Shown here: positions 1 to 10,115 of the stretch, piece by piece | Position numbering within the stretch: position 1 is the first letter of the stretch | How the letters are laid out: each line of letters starts with the position of its first letter | Translations under genes and position numbers: made by a program | NCBI GenBank assembly: GCA_903828235.1 | Contig: CAIKLM010000100.1 | Location: forward strand, 1 to 46,993 | Direction of reading: 5' to 3' | DNA: 46,993 bases | Origin: an uncultured beta proteobacterium | GTDB lineage: Bacteria; Pseudomonadota; Gammaproteobacteria; Burkholderiales; Burkholderiaceae_C | The notes under the pieces: generated by a model | What the model saw: the letters and a program-made list of their open reading frames with translations, nothing else | The model's database searches: none | Told to the model about the DNA's origin: nothing

Positions 1-412
1 CCACGCCACCCTCAACGCCTGCGGCGGTCGCCGCGACCTCCTCGGTCTCGGGCGGGGTCTCGGGCCGGGGCGTGGGGTCGGGCTCGACCTCCACCGGGTC
101 GGGCTTGACCTCGTCGGGCTTCTTCTCTTTCTTGGTCTTCGAGCCACCGGCGGGCGGCGGCGGGGGCGGCGGCGGGGCCGCGCGCGGAGGAGCGGGCGGG
201 GGCGGCGGCTTCACGGCGCCGTCGCAAGCGGGATCGGCAGTGGCCGGCGTCCAGCCGGCATCGCGCCAGCAGAGCTCGTTGGTGCCGTTCCTCCACGGCG
301 TGCCATCACTTGCACGCCAGTTGTCGACCGTCCTCGGCTGGGCGTAGGCCGAGATCGGCGCGGCAAGCGCGGCTGATGCGAAGAGCAGCGCCACCGTGTT
401 CAATTTCTTCAT
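1..412 (-). CDS. ompA: OmpA-family outer membrane protein, N-terminal part (cut by window edge)
   Basis: An open frame runs from an ATG at 412-410 to the left edge without a stop, so the 3' end lies outside the window. The product starts MKKLNTVALLFASAALA, a clear signal peptide, followed by VDNWRASDGTPWRNGTNELCWRD and WTPATA, the N-terminal module typical of Burkholderiales OmpA-like porins. A Pro/Ala-rich stretch and an acidic and Lys-rich hinge follow; in full-length relatives this leads to a peptidoglycan-binding OmpA domain, which is not visible here. A strong Shine-Dalgarno (AGGAGA, 417-422 on the minus strand) sits 4 nt before the ATG. It is divergent from gyrA. The expected role is anchoring the outer membrane to peptidoglycan. 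Confidence 0.85.
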   Translation of the reverse strand, partial: MKKLNTVALLFASAALAAPISAYAQPRTVDNWRASDGTPWRNGTNELCWRDAGWTPATADPACDGAVKPPPPPAPPRAAPPPPPPPPAGGSKTKKEKKPDEVKPDPVEVEPDPTPRPETPPETEEVAATAAGVEGGV

Positions 413-710
413 TGATTCTCCTCTCGAGGAATGCCGCAGATGAGCCTGCGAAACGTCCAAAACGACAAGCGATGAACCTGGACCGTGCAAGCGTGCAAAT
501 ACCCACTGCTGCAGGCACTTACCACTGACAGTTCATTGTGCCATACGGGCTTGGCTGGGCCTGATTTTGAGCCTGGGAGCCCAGGCACCCGCGGCGCTTG
601 TTGCGCAGCCGCGACAGGGTTTGCGCCCGTAGAATCCTGGTTCCGAACCCCGGTTCCTTCCGTCCTGCCGCGCGGGCCTGCCTGCGCAGCGGGGCAACCT
701 GCGCCGCCGC
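413..710. promoter_or_regulatory. ompA-gyrA divergent intergenic region
   Basis: This 298-bp gap must hold promoters for both genes. A -10-like TAGAAT at 630-635 lies about 75 bp before the gyrA start; no convincing -35 sits 16-18 bp upstream (the nearest TTGCGC, 601-606, is too far). A perfect palindrome GCCTGGGAGCCCAGGC (571-586) lies between the genes and could form a short hairpin or serve as a protein-binding site. No gene is seen here. Confidence 0.4.
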
Positions 711-3374
711 ATGAGCTCTCCGTTCGCCAAGGAAACGCTGCCCACCAGTCTCGAAGAGGAGATGCGCCGGTCGTACCTGGATTACGCGATGAGCGTGATC
801 GTAGGCCGCGCGCTGCCCGATGCCCGCGATGGCCTCAAGCCGGTGCACCGGCGCGTGCTGTACGCGATGCACGAGCTGTCCAACCACTGGAACCGCCCGT
901 ACAAGAAGAGCGCCCGCATCGTCGGCGACGTCATCGGCAAGTACCACCCGCACGGCGACACGGCGGTCTACGACACCATCGTGCGCATGGCACAGGATTT
1001 CTCCCTGCGCCACATGCTGATCGACGGCCAGGGCAACTTCGGCTCGGTCGACGGCGACAACGCCGCGGCGATGCGCTACACCGAGATCCGGCTGGCCAGG
1101 ATCGCTCACGAGATGCTGGCCGACATCGACAAGGAAACGGTCGACTTCGCGCCCAACTACGACGGCTCCGAGCAGGAGCCCACGGTGCTGCCGACGCGGC
1201 TGCCGAACCTGCTGGTCAACGGCAGCGCGGGCATCGCGGTGGGCATGGCCACGAACATCCCGCCGCACAACCTCAACGAGGTGGTGGATGCCTGCCTGCA
1301 CCTGCTGAAGAACCCGGAAGCCTCGGTCGACGAGCTGATGGAGCTGATCCCGGCGCCCGACTTCCCCACCGCCGGCATCATCTACGGGCTCAACGGCGTG
1401 CGCGAGGGCTACCGCACCGGCCGCGGCAAGGTGGTGATGCGCGCGAAGTGCCACTTCGAGGACATCGACCGCGGCCAGCGCCAGGCGATCATCGTCGACG
1501 AGATCCCCTACCAGGTCAACAAGAAGAGCCTGCTGGAGCGCATCGCCGAGCTGGTGCACGAGAAGAAGCTCGAGGGCATCAGCCACATCCAGGACGAGTC
1601 CGACAAGTCGGGCATGCGCGTCGTCATCGAGCTCAAGCGCGGCGAAGTGCCCGAGGTGGTGCTGAACAACCTGTACAAGCAGACGCAGCTGCAGGACACC
1701 TTCGGCATCAACATGGTGGCGCTGATCGACGGTCAGCCCAAGCTGTGCAACCTGAAGGACCTGGTCGGGATCTTCCTCGAGCACCGGCGCGAGGTGGTCA
1801 CCCGGCGCACCGTGTTCGAGCTGCGCAAGGCGCGCGAGCGCGGGCACGTGCTCGAGGGCCTGGCGGTGGCGCTGGCCAACATCGACGAGTTCATCGAGAC
1901 CATCAAGGCCAGCCCCACACCGCCCGTGGCCAAGGCGGCGCTGATGGCCCGGAGCTGGGACTCGAGCCTGGTGCGAGAGATGCTCACGCGCGCCGAGGTC
2001 GACACCCCCGGCGGCCGCGCCGCCTACCGCCCCGAGGGCCTGCCCGCGACCTACGGCTTGCAGGCCGACGGCCTGTACCGACTGTCGGAGGAGCAGGCGC
2101 AGGAGATCCTGCAGATGCGCCTGCAGCGGCTGACGGGCCTGGAGCAGGACAAGATCGTCGGCGAGTACCGCGAGGTCATGGCACAGATCGCCGACCTGCT
2201 GGACATCCTCGCCCGCGCCGAGCGCGTGACGGCCATCATCGCCGGCGAGCTGGGCGACCTGCGCCAGGAGTTCGGCCAGACGAAGGTCGGCGCGCGCCGC
2301 AGCCACATCGAGCGCCAGGCGCTGGAACTCGGCACCGAAGACCTGATCACCCCGGCCGACATGGTGGTGACGCTCAGCCACACCGGCTACATCAAGAGCC
2401 AGGCGCTGAGCGAGTACCGCGCCCAGCGCCGCGGCGGCCGCGGCAAGCAGGCCACGCAGACCAAGGAAGACGACTGGATCGACCAGCTGTTCATCGCCAA
2501 CACGCACGACTGGATCCTGTGCTTCAGCGACCGCGGGCGCGTGTACTGGCTCAAGGTCTGGGAAGTGCCGCAGGGCAGCCGGGCCAGCCGCGGCAAGCCC
2601 ATCGTCAACATGTTCCCGCTGCAGCAGGGCGAGAAGATCACGGTGGTGCTGCCGCTCACCGGCGAGTTCCGCAGCTTCCCGGCCGACCACTACGTGTTCA
2701 TGGCCACGGCGCTGGGCACCGTCAAGAAGACGGCGCTCGACGAGTTCAGCAACCCGCGCAAGGCCGGCATCATCGCCGTCGACCTCGACGAGGGTGACTA
2801 CCTGATCGGCGCCGCGCTCACCGACGGCCGCCACGACGTGATGCTGTTCTCCGACGGCGGCAAGGCGGTGCGCTTCGACGAGAACGACGTGCGGCCGCTT
2901 AGCCGCACGGCGCGCGGTGTCAAGGGCATGACGCTCGAGCCCGGGCAGAGCGTGATCGCGATGCTGGTGGCCGAGGACGAGACGCAGAGCGTGCTCACCG
3001 CCACCGAAAACGGCTACGGCAAGCGCACCAGCATCGTCGAGTACACGCGCCACGGCCGGGGCACCAAGGGCATGATCGCCATCCAGCAGTCCGACCGCAA
3101 CGGCAAGGTGGTCGCGGCCACGCTGGTGCGGCCGGCCGACGAGATCATGCTGATCACCGACAAGGGCGTGCTGGTGCGCACGCGGGTGGCCGAGATCCGC
3201 GAGCTTGGCCGTGCCACGCAGGGCGTGACGCTGATCGCCCTGGACGGCGGGACCAAGCTCTCGGGTCTGCAGCGCATCGCCGAGAACGACACGCCCCCCG
3301 AAGGTGGCGACGGCACCGAGGGCGCCGGCGGCGCCGACGAGAACGCCGGCGGCGCCGGCCTGGAAGGACCTTGA
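711..3374 (+). CDS. gyrA: DNA gyrase subunit A
   Basis: The 887-aa product matches the usual length for GyrA, the breakage-reunion subunit that with GyrB introduces negative supercoils into DNA using ATP. The N-terminal domain carries the DYAMSVI start region, the quinolone-resistance region [13 protein letters not shown] (residues 79-91; Thr84 at the position of E. coli Ser83, Asp88 at Asp87) and the catalytic Tyr123 in AAAMRYTE. The C-terminal beta-pinwheel has the GyrA box QRRGGRG. The last ~20 residues are a Gly/Glu/Ala-rich acidic tail. Thr at position 83 is a natural variant in several Gram-negatives and does not by itself show selected resistance. The stop overlaps the next start (TGATG). 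Confidence 0.97.
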   Translation: MSSPFAKETLPTSLEEEMRRSYLDYAMSVIVGRALPDARDGLKPVHRRVLYAMHELSNHWNRPYKKSARIVGDVIGKYHPHGDTAVYDTIVRMAQDFSLRHMLIDGQGNFGSVDGDNAAAMRYTEIRLARIAHEMLADIDKETVDFAPNYDGSEQEPTVLPTRLPNLLVNGSAGIAVGMATNIPPHNLNEVVDACLHLLKNPEASVDELMELIPAPDFPTAGIIYGLNGVREGYRTGRGKVVMRAKCHFEDIDRGQRQAIIVDEIPYQVNKKSLLERIAELVHEKKLEGISHIQDESDKSGMRVVIELKRGEVPEVVLNNLYKQTQLQDTFGINMVALIDGQPKLCNLKDLVGIFLEHRREVVTRRTVFELRKARERGHVLEGLAVALANIDEFIETIKASPTPPVAKAALMARSWDSSLVREMLTRAEVDTPGGRAAYRPEGLPATYGLQADGLYRLSEEQAQEILQMRLQRLTGLEQDKIVGEYREVMAQIADLLDILARAERVTAIIAGELGDLRQEFGQTKVGARRSHIERQALELGTEDLITPADMVVTLSHTGYIKSQALSEYRAQRRGGRGKQATQTKEDDWIDQLFIANTHDWILCFSDRGRVYWLKVWEVPQGSRASRGKPIVNMFPLQQGEKITVVLPLTGEFRSFPADHYVFMATALGTVKKTALDEFSNPRKAGIIAVDLDEGDYLIGAALTDGRHDVMLFSDGGKAVRFDENDVRPLSRTARGVKGMTLEPGQSVIAMLVAEDETQSVLTATENGYGKRTSIVEYTRHGRGTKGMIAIQQSDRNGKVVAATLVRPADEIMLITDKGVLVRTRVAEIRELGRATQGVTLIALDGGTKLSGLQRIAENDTPPEGGDGTEGAGGADENAGGAGLEGP

Positions 3375-4021
3375 TGCACAAGATGGTTTGGACGGCCACG
3401 GCCCTGGCGGCCGTGGTGGCCATGGGCTCGGCACCGCAGCTGGCCCGGGCGCAGGCGCAGTCGGCCGCCACGGCCTCGTCGCCGGCCAAGAAGGAGCTGG
3501 TGACCAAGCTGCTGGCCCTGCAGGCGCCCGGCATCGAGCAGCTGGCCACCCAGATCGTCCAGCAACCCGTCGTCGTGCTGATGCAGCAGGCCGGCGCCGC
3601 GCTGCAACGCCTGCCCCAGGACAAGCGCGAGGCCCTGGCCCGCGACCTCGATGCCGACCTGCGCAAGTACGCCGACGAATCGCTGCCGGTGGTGCGCAAG
3701 CGCGCCGCCGAACTGGCGCCGCTGACCGTGGGCGTGCTGCTCGACGAGCGCTTCTCCGAGGACGAGCTGCGCCAGATCATCGCCACGCTCGAGAACCCGG
3801 CCTGGCGCAAGTTCCAGGGCGCGGCCAGCGACATGCAGCGGGCGCTGGTGGAACGCCTGGTGGCCGACACCAAAGGGCAGGTCGACCCCAAGCTGCAGGC
3901 ACTGCAGAAGTCGATGGGCGACCGCCTGCGCGCAGCCGCCCCGGCGCCTGCCGCGGCGCCCGCCCCGGCTCCAGCCCCTGCACCGGCCCCGGCCCCCCGC
4001 GCGCCAGCTGCCCGTCCCTGA
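3374..4021 (+). CDS. DUF2059-family exported protein
   Basis: A 215-aa protein with a signal peptide (residues 1-27, ending LARAQA), a helical middle resembling DUF2059 (FSEDELRQIIATLENPAWRKF around residues 130-155) and a Pro/Ala-rich tail of alternating AP repeats that could span the periplasm. The function of the family is not established. The ATG at 3374 is preferred to the TTG at 3371 because it overlaps the gyrA stop as TGATG and has AAGGA just upstream, indicating translational coupling. In relatives a similar gene sits between gyrA and serC/pheA; here pheA follows directly. Confidence 0.75.
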   Translation: MHKMVWTATALAAVVAMGSAPQLARAQAQSAATASSPAKKELVTKLLALQAPGIEQLATQIVQQPVVVLMQQAGAALQRLPQDKREALARDLDADLRKYADESLPVVRKRAAELAPLTVGVLLDERFSEDELRQIIATLENPAWRKFQGAASDMQRALVERLVADTKGQVDPKLQALQKSMGDRLRAAAPAPAAAPAPAPAPAPAPAPRAPAARP

Positions 4022-4045
4022 CGCCGATCACGACGGCCCCACGCA

Positions 4046-5152
4046 GTGAGCAACCCCGCCCCGACCAACAGCCCGGCGCTGCTGGCCCTGCGCGAGCGCA
4101 TCGACGCGGTCGATCGCGAGTTGCTGGCGCTGCTGAACCAGCGCATGCGGCTGGCACAGGAGGTCGGCGAGATCAAGAAGGCCGAGGGCTCGGTGGTGTT
4201 CCGGCCCGAGCGCGAGGCGCAGGTGATCGACGGGCTGAAGGCCGCCAACACCGGCCCGCTGCCGCGGGACAGCGTCGCGCCGATCTGGCGCGAGATCATG
4301 AGCGCCAGCCGCTCGCTCGAAACGCCCACGCGCGTGGCCTACCTCGGCCCGGCGGGCACCTTCAGCGAAGAGGCCGCGCTGGGCTACTTCGGCAGCAGCA
4401 TCCTGCGCGTGCCCTGCGCCAGCTTCGACGAGGTCTTCCACGTCACGGCCACCGGCGCGGCCGACTTCGGCGTGGTGCCGGTGGAGAACAGCACCGAGGG
4501 CGTGGTCACGCGCTCGCTCGACCTGTTCCTGCACACGCCGCTGTTCATCATCGGCGAGACGAGCCTGTTCGTCCGCCACAACCTGCTGCGCAAGACCGAC
4601 TCGATGGCCGGCATCGAGGCCGTGGTCGCGCACCCGCAAGCGCTGGCGCAGTGCCACGCCTGGCTGGGCGCGCACCTGCCGCAGGCCGAGCGCCGCCCGG
4701 TGTCCAGCAACGCCGAGGGCGCGCGGCTGGCGGCCGGCAACCCGGCCTTGGCCGCCATCGCCAGCGCACGCGCCGGCAGCGAGTTCGGCCTGCACCTGCT
4801 GGCCCCCGCCATCCAGGACGACGCGCACAACCGCACGCGCTTCGCCGTCGTGGCGCACCCGCAGCGCCACCCGGCGCCGGGGCCCAGCGGGCACGACTGC
4901 ACCAGCCTGGTCGTCAGCGTCAGCAACCGCCCCGGGGCCGTGCACGACATGCTGGTGCCGCTGAAGAAGCACGGCGTGTCGATGAGCCGCTTCGAAAGCC
5001 GGCCGGCACGCTCGGGCCAGTGGGAGTACTACTTCTACATCGACGTCGAGGGCCACCCCGACGAGCCCCGCGTGGGGCAGGCGCTGCAGGCGTTGCGCGA
5101 GGCCTGCGCCTTCTTCAAGGTGCTGGGCACCTACCCGGTGGACGTGCACTGA
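4046..5152 (+). CDS. pheA: Chorismate mutase / prephenate dehydratase (P-protein)
   Basis: A 368-aa bifunctional enzyme that turns chorismate to prephenate and then to phenylpyruvate for phenylalanine synthesis. Domains in order: AroQ chorismate mutase (residues ~8-92, starting LRERIDAVDRELLALL), prephenate dehydratase (~96-275, YLGPAGTFSEEAA; VVPVENSTEG; NRTRF near its end, the TRF catalytic motif), and a C-terminal ACT domain (~289-365) with ESRP, the phenylalanine-binding feedback motif. The start is GTG at 4046; no better in-frame start is visible. It is 24 bp after the DUF2059 gene and its TGA overlaps the tyrA ATG (TGATG), so the two aromatic-pathway genes are coupled. Confidence 0.95.
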   Translation: MSNPAPTNSPALLALRERIDAVDRELLALLNQRMRLAQEVGEIKKAEGSVVFRPEREAQVIDGLKAANTGPLPRDSVAPIWREIMSASRSLETPTRVAYLGPAGTFSEEAALGYFGSSILRVPCASFDEVFHVTATGAADFGVVPVENSTEGVVTRSLDLFLHTPLFIIGETSLFVRHNLLRKTDSMAGIEAVVAHPQALAQCHAWLGAHLPQAERRPVSSNAEGARLAAGNPALAAIASARAGSEFGLHLLAPAIQDDAHNRTRFAVVAHPQRHPAPGPSGHDCTSLVVSVSNRPGAVHDMLVPLKKHGVSMSRFESRPARSGQWEYYFYIDVEGHPDEPRVGQALQALREACAFFKVLGTYPVDVH

Positions 5153-6051
5153 TGTTCACGCAGCTCGGCGTCATCGGCTGCGGCCTCATGGGCGGCAGTT
5201 TTGCCGCGGCCCTGAAGCGGGCTGGGCTGGTCAAGCGCATCGTCGGCTACAGCAAGTCGCCCAGCACCACCGAGCGCGCGAAGAAGCTCGGCGTGATCGA
5301 CGTCGCGGCCGAATCCGCGCTGCTGGCGGTCAGCGGCTCCGACATCGTGCTCATCGCCGTGCCGGTGGCGGCCACCGAAAGCACCTTCAAGGCCATCCGC
5401 CACCTGGTCGAGCCGGGCGTGCTGTTCATGGACGTGGGCAGCACCAAGCGCGACGTCGTCGACGCCGCGCGCCGCGTGCTGCGCGAGCGCGTGGCCTCGT
5501 TCGTGCCGGCCCACCCCATCGCCGGCAAGGAGGCCTCGGGCATCCAGAACGCCGATCCCGACCTGTACGCCGGCCGTCAGGTGATCATCACCCCGCTGCC
5601 ACAGAACCCGCCCGAGCTGGTGCAGAAGGCCACCGACGTGTGGGCCGCGCTGGGCGCCCAGGTGCTGCGCATGACGGCCGAGAACCACGACGCCGCCTTC
5701 GCCGCCGTGAGCCACCTGCCGCACCTGCTGGCCTTCGCGTACTTCAGCTCGGTGCTCAACCAGCCCCTGGGCCGCGACTTCCTGGCCCTGGCCGGCCCGG
5801 GCTTCCGCGACTTCACGCGCATCGCCGCGTCCAGCCCCGAGATGTGGCGCGACATCCTCGTGGCCAACCGCGAGGAAGTGCTGAAGCAGAGCCAGAGCTT
5901 CCGGCGCGCGCTCGACGCGCTGGAGCACGTCATGCGCGAGGGCAATGCCGACGCGCTGGAGGGCCTGATCCGCAGCCCGGCCGAGGCCCGCGCCAACTGG
6001 ACGCTGGCCGGCCGCCCCTCCGGCGGCGGCGGCGGCCAGACGCGCTACTGA
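5152..6051 (+). CDS. tyrA: Prephenate dehydrogenase
   Basis: A 299-aa NAD(P)-dependent oxidoreductase that converts prephenate to 4-hydroxyphenylpyruvate for tyrosine synthesis. The N-terminal Rossmann fold has GVIGCGLMGGS (residues 6-16); HPIAGKE starts at His121 and SHLPH lies at 187-191, both conserved in the family. The C-terminal helical domain ends in a Gly-rich tail. There is no fused chorismate mutase or ACT domain, so it is the stand-alone type. The ATG overlaps the pheA stop, which sets the start; a much longer open frame upstream is a GC-rich read-through and not part of the gene. Confidence 0.94.
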   Translation: MFTQLGVIGCGLMGGSFAAALKRAGLVKRIVGYSKSPSTTERAKKLGVIDVAAESALLAVSGSDIVLIAVPVAATESTFKAIRHLVEPGVLFMDVGSTKRDVVDAARRVLRERVASFVPAHPIAGKEASGIQNADPDLYAGRQVIITPLPQNPPELVQKATDVWAALGAQVLRMTAENHDAAFAAVSHLPHLLAFAYFSSVLNQPLGRDFLALAGPGFRDFTRIAASSPEMWRDILVANREEVLKQSQSFRRALDALEHVMREGNADALEGLIRSPAEARANWTLAGRPSGGGGGQTRY

Positions 6052-6096
6052 CGGCCCTGCGGCGCCGGCGCGCGCCGCCGGCCCCTACCCCGACGC

Positions 6097-8154
6097 ATGT
6101 ACGACATCCCCTTCCTCGACCTGCCGCCCATCGTGGGGGCTTCGGGCACGGTGCAGCTGCCCGGCTCCAAGAGCATCTCCAACCGCGTGCTGCTGCTCGC
6201 CGGCCTGGCCGCGGGCACGACCACCGTGCGCGGCCTGCTCGACAGCGACGACACGCGCGTCATGCTCGACGCGCTGCGCGCGCTGGGCTGCCTGCTCGGC
6301 CGAGCCGACGACGGCGCGCTGCGCGTGGGCGGCCTCGGCGGCCGGCTGCAGGTGCACGAGGCCGACCTGTTCCTGGGCAATGCCGGCACGGCCATGCGCC
6401 CGCTGGCGGCCACGCTGGCCGTGCTGAGCACGCTGCAGGGTGGCCGCTTCGTGCTGCGCGGCGTGCCGCGCATGCACGAGCGGCCCATCGCCGACCTGGT
6501 GGACGCGCTGCGCCCGCTGGGCTGCCGCATCGACGACCTGGGCACGCCCGGCTACCCGCCGCTTTCGCTGCAGGGCACGGCCGGCGGCCGGCTGGCGCTG
6601 GACGCGCCCATCCGCGTGCGCGGCGACGTCTCCAGCCAGTTCCTGACCGCGCTGCTGCTGGCGCTGCCGCTGGCCGCGGGCACGCAGGACGTGGCCATCG
6701 AGGTCGAGGGCGAGCTGATCAGCAAGCCCTACGTCGAGATCACGCTGAACCTGCTGGCGCGCTTCGGCATCGCGGTGCAGCGCCAGGGCTGGCAGCGCTT
6801 CACCATCCCGGCGGGCAGCGCCTACGCCACGCCGGGCGAGATCCACGTCGAGGGCGACGCCTCCTCGGCCAGCTACTTCGTGGCCCTGGGCGCCATCGCG
6901 GCGCTCGGCGGCGCGCCGCTGCGCATCGAGGGCGTGGGCGAGGGCTCGATCCAGGGCGACATCCGCTTCGTCGACGCCGCCGAGGCCATGGGCGCGCGCG
7001 TCCGGCGCGGCCCGGGCTGGCTCGAGGTGCACCGCGGCCAGTGGCCGCTGCGGCCGATCCGCCTGGACTGCACGCCCATCCCCGACGCCGCGATGACGCT
7101 GGCGGTGATGGCCCTGTTCGCCGAAGGCACGAGCCGGCTCGACGGCATCGCCAGCTGGCGCGTGAAGGAGACCGACCGCATCACCGCGATGGCGGCCGAG
7201 CTCGGCAAGCTCGGCGCCACCGTGTCCGCGGGCGACGACTTCATCGAGGTCACGCCGCCGGCCGGCGCTTGGCGCGCCGCGGCCATCCACACCTACGACG
7301 ACCACCGCATGGCGATGTGCCTGTCGCTGGCCGCCTGCCACGCGCTGCTGCCGGGCCGCGCGGGCGACGCGCAGCCCGTGCGCATCCTCGACCCCCGGTG
7401 CGTGGCCAAGACTTTCCCCGACTACTTCGAGGCCCTGTTCGACGTGGTCGAGGCCACGGCCGTGCCCGTGATCGCCATCGACGGCCCCACCGCCTCGGGC
7501 AAGGGCACGCTGGCCGCCGCGGTGGCCGTGGCGCTGGGCTACGGCCTGCTGGACTCGGGCGCGCTGTACCGCGCCACCGGGCTGGCGGCCGTGGACGCCG
7601 GCCTGGACCCCGAGATCCGGCCCGACGACGAGGCCGCGGTGGCGGCCCTGGCCGCGCGGCTGCCGCTGCGCTTCGGCCACGGCGCCGAGGCCGGCCGGAC
7701 CTGGTTCACCGGGCCGCGCGGCCGCGAGATCACCGACGAGCTGCGCCTGGAAAGCACCGGGCTGCTGGCATCGCGCGTGTCGGCCCTGCCCGCCGTGCGC
7801 GCCGCGCTGCACGGCCTGCAGCTGAGCTTCCGCCGCGCCCCGGGCCTGGTGGCCGACGGCCGCGACATGGGCACCGTGGTCTTCCCCGACGCCGAGCTCA
7901 AGGTGTTCCTGACGGCCAGCGCCGAACAGCGCGCGCAAAGGCGCCATAAACAGTTGATTTCAAAGGGGATTCCCGCTAGCATCGGCGCCCTTCGAGCGGA
8001 CCTGGAAGCCCGCGACCGGCGCGACAGCAGCCGGTCCGTGTCGCCCCTGAAGCCCGCCGAAGACGCGCAGCGGCTCGACAACTCCGGCCTCGGCATCGAC
8101 GAATCGGTGCAGCAGGTCCTGGCGTGGTGGCAGGCGCGTCGCCCGTTCCCCTGA
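6097..8154 (+). CDS. aroA-cmk: Fused EPSP synthase / cytidylate kinase
   Basis: A single 685-aa frame covers two enzymes. Residues 1-~450 are EPSP synthase (3-phosphoshikimate 1-carboxyvinyltransferase, shikimate pathway): PGSKSISNR near the N-terminus, [12 protein letters not shown] in the middle and [10 protein letters not shown] at the end; the GNAGTAMRP motif is that of class I, glyphosate-sensitive enzymes. Residues ~455-685 are cytidylate kinase (CMP/dCMP phosphorylation) with the P-loop [10 protein letters not shown] (residues 461-470), [13 protein letters not shown] and a C-terminal RDRRDSSR. No stop or frameshift separates the halves. The fusion is known from other Burkholderiales. 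Near the 3' end is an AT-rich stretch with unusual codons that overlaps a candidate rpsA promoter. Confidence 0.95.
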   Translation: MYDIPFLDLPPIVGASGTVQLPGSKSISNRVLLLAGLAAGTTTVRGLLDSDDTRVMLDALRALGCLLGRADDGALRVGGLGGRLQVHEADLFLGNAGTAMRPLAATLAVLSTLQGGRFVLRGVPRMHERPIADLVDALRPLGCRIDDLGTPGYPPLSLQGTAGGRLALDAPIRVRGDVSSQFLTALLLALPLAAGTQDVAIEVEGELISKPYVEITLNLLARFGIAVQRQGWQRFTIPAGSAYATPGEIHVEGDASSASYFVALGAIAALGGAPLRIEGVGEGSIQGDIRFVDAAEAMGARVRRGPGWLEVHRGQWPLRPIRLDCTPIPDAAMTLAVMALFAEGTSRLDGIASWRVKETDRITAMAAELGKLGATVSAGDDFIEVTPPAGAWRAAAIHTYDDHRMAMCLSLAACHALLPGRAGDAQPVRILDPRCVAKTFPDYFEALFDVVEATAVPVIAIDGPTASGKGTLAAAVAVALGYGLLDSGALYRATGLAAVDAGLDPEIRPDDEAAVAALAARLPLRFGHGAEAGRTWFTGPRGREITDELRLESTGLLASRVSALPAVRAALHGLQLSFRRAPGLVADGRDMGTVVFPDAELKVFLTASAEQRAQRRHKQLISKGIPASIGALRADLEARDRRDSSRSVSPLKPAEDAQRLDNSGLGIDESVQQVLAWWQARRPFP
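7954..7982 (+). promoter_or_regulatory. Sigma70-type promoter for rpsA inside the cmk coding region
   Basis: TTGATT (7954-7959), a 17-bp spacer and TAGCAT (7977-7982) form a near-consensus housekeeping promoter. It lies in an AT-rich island within otherwise very GC-rich coding sequence, and the codons it occupies (CAT AAA CAG TTG ATT TCA AAG) are unlike the gene's normal usage, which suggests selection on the DNA. It is about 330 bp upstream of the rpsA start, giving a long leader through the end of cmk. Confidence 0.65.
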
Positions 8155-8308
8155 TGTCGTTCCGTTAAGCCCCTGCCCGCCTCCCGCCGTGGCCGTCAGG
8201 CCCAGTCTCCAAGACCGGGCGAGCAGGATCCGATCCACCCAACCCCGCGGCATCCCGCCGCACGCACCCCGGCTCTGCACCCAACTCCTCCGGGAACCCA
8301 GGAAACCC

Positions 8309-10027
8309 ATGCCCGTCACCACCACCGTCACCGCCAAGGGCGGCTTCGACGCCTTCGCCTCGCTGTTCGAGGAATCGCTCAAGAGCAACGACATGCGCGT
8401 CGGAGAGGTCATCTCCGCCGAAGTCGTGCGCATCGACTTCAACCACGTCGTCGTCAACGCGGGCCTCAAGAGCGAGAGCTACGTTCCCATCGAGGAATTC
8501 AAGAACGACCAGGGCGAACTCGAGGTCCAGGTCGGCGACTTCGTCTCGGTCGCCATCGACGCCGTCGAGAACGGCTACGGCGACACCATCCTCAGCCGCG
8601 ACAAGGCCAAGCGCCTGGCCTCGTGGATGAGCCTCGAGAACGCGCTGGAAAGCGGCGAGTTCGTCACCGGCACCGTCAGCGGCAAGGTCAAGGGCGGCCT
8701 CACGGTGCTGGTCAACGGCATCCGCGCCTTCCTGCCCGGCAGCCTGCTCGACACGCGGCCCGTGAAGGACATGTCGCCGTTCGAGGGCAAGACCATGGAG
8801 TTCAAGGTCATCAAGCTCGACCGCAAGCGCAACAACGTCGTGCTGTCGCGCCGTGCCGTGGTCGAGGCCTCGATGGGCGAGGAGCGCGCCAAGCTGCTGG
8901 AGACGCTGACCGAAGGCGCCATCGTGCACGGCGTGGTCAAGAACATCACCGAGTACGGCGCGTTCGTCGACCTCGGCGGCATCGACGGCCTGCTGCACAT
9001 CACCGACATGGCCTGGCGCCGCGTGCGCCACCCGTCCGAGGTGGTCACCGTGGGCCAGGAGCTCACGGCCAAGGTGCTGAAGTTCGACGCCGAGAAGAAC
9101 CGCGTCAGCCTGGGCATCAAGCAGCTCGGCGACGACCCCTGGCACGGCGTGTCGCGCCGCTACCCGAACGGCACGCGCCTGTTCGGCAAGATCACGAACA
9201 TCGCCGATTACGGTGCGTTCGTCGAGATCGAGCCGGGCATCGAGGGCCTGGTGCACGTCTCCGAGATGGACTGGACGAACAAGAACGTCGCCCCCGCCAA
9301 GGTCGTGAGCCTGGGCGAGGAGGTCGAGGTCATGGTCCTCGAGATCGACGAGGACAAGCGCCGCATCAGCCTGGGCATGAAGCAGTGCAAGGCCAACCCC
9401 TGGGAAGAGTTCAGCGCCACCGTCAAGCGCGGCGACAAGGTCAAGGGCCCGGTCAAGAGCATCACCGACTTCGGCGTGTTCATCGGCCTGTCGGCCGGCA
9501 TCGACGGCCTGGTGCACCTGTCCGACCTGTCGTGGAACGAGCCGGGCGAGAGCGCGGTGCGCAACTACAAGAAGGGCCAGGAGGTCGAGGCCATCGTGCT
9601 GGCGGTCGACGTCGAGCGCGAGCGCATCAGCCTGGGCATCAAGCAGCTCGACGTGGATCCGTTCACCAGCTTCACCACGCTCAACGACCGCGGCGCGGTC
9701 GTCACGGGCAAGGTCAAGTCGGTCGATCCGCGTGGCGCCGAGATCCAGCTCAACGACGACGTCACCGGCTACCTGCGCGCCTCGGAGATCAGCTCCGACC
9801 GCGTGGAAGACGCGCGCAACGTGCTCAAGGAAGGCGACGAGGTCACGGTGATGGTGATCAACGTCGACCGCAAGATGCGCAGCATTCAGCTCAGCATCAA
9901 GGCCAAGGACAACGCCGATGCCCAGCAGGGCATGCAGGCGCTGCGCCAGAGCAGCGAGCGCGAGAACGCCGGCACCACGAGCCTGGGCGCCCTGCTGCGC
10001 GCCAAGCTCGACAAGGGCAACGAGTAA
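8309..10027 (+). CDS. rpsA: 30S ribosomal protein S1
   Basis: A 572-aa protein with six S1/OB-fold repeats, the standard architecture of S1, which binds mRNA on the 30S subunit and helps unwind leaders. The repeats are recognisable by recurring patterns such as [31 protein letters not shown] and [16 protein letters not shown], each followed by an ISLGIKQ-type end. The start is ATG 8309, preceded by AGGAAA at the proper distance; the frame stays open 40 codons further upstream without family resemblance. S1 commonly represses its own translation through its leader; the 154-bp region between cmk and rpsA would be the place for this. Confidence 0.97.
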   Translation: MPVTTTVTAKGGFDAFASLFEESLKSNDMRVGEVISAEVVRIDFNHVVVNAGLKSESYVPIEEFKNDQGELEVQVGDFVSVAIDAVENGYGDTILSRDKAKRLASWMSLENALESGEFVTGTVSGKVKGGLTVLVNGIRAFLPGSLLDTRPVKDMSPFEGKTMEFKVIKLDRKRNNVVLSRRAVVEASMGEERAKLLETLTEGAIVHGVVKNITEYGAFVDLGGIDGLLHITDMAWRRVRHPSEVVTVGQELTAKVLKFDAEKNRVSLGIKQLGDDPWHGVSRRYPNGTRLFGKITNIADYGAFVEIEPGIEGLVHVSEMDWTNKNVAPAKVVSLGEEVEVMVLEIDEDKRRISLGMKQCKANPWEEFSATVKRGDKVKGPVKSITDFGVFIGLSAGIDGLVHLSDLSWNEPGESAVRNYKKGQEVEAIVLAVDVERERISLGIKQLDVDPFTSFTTLNDRGAVVTGKVKSVDPRGAEIQLNDDVTGYLRASEISSDRVEDARNVLKEGDEVTVMVINVDRKMRSIQLSIKAKDNADAQQGMQALRQSSERENAGTTSLGALLRAKLDKGNE

Positions 10028-10037
10028 TCTGAGCCCC

Positions 10038-10073
10038 GGGCCCGGCCGCGGGGGCGACCCTGCGGCCGGGCCC
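10038..10073 (+). terminator. Strong hairpin between rpsA and ihfB
   Basis: A perfect 12-bp inverted repeat, GGGCCCGGCCGC (10038-10049) and GCGGCCGGGCCC (10062-10073), with a 12-nt loop, starts 10 nt after the rpsA stop. There is no T-run, only TTGTCCCTT, so termination may be partial and some transcription may reach ihfB. Confidence 0.55.
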
Positions 10074-10115
10074 TTGTCCCTTATCCCATCCGATGCCGAG
10101 CCCGCAGCACCGCCG

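Noticed and set aside
820..1200. Thr at the quinolone-resistance position of GyrA as evidence of resistance
   Set aside because: Thr is a natural residue there in several Gram-negative groups; without MIC data or relatives' sequences it is not evidence of selection.
519..3434. Very long minus-strand open frame (971 aa) opposite gyrA
   Set aside because: GC-rich third positions remove stop codons on the opposite strand; the translation is low-complexity His/Arg/Ala/Val sequence without family resemblance, and gyrA is unmistakable.
3940..4021. Repeated Ala-Pro codons at the end of the DUF2059 gene as a possible tandem repeat locus
   Set aside because: The repeat is degenerate at nucleotide level and is a common Pro/Ala linker, not a discrete repeat array.
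3304..5151. Upstream extension of the tyrA frame through pheA
   Set aside because: The N-terminal 600 residues are out-of-frame pheA and DUF2059 sequence; the TGATG start at 5152 gives a normal TyrA.
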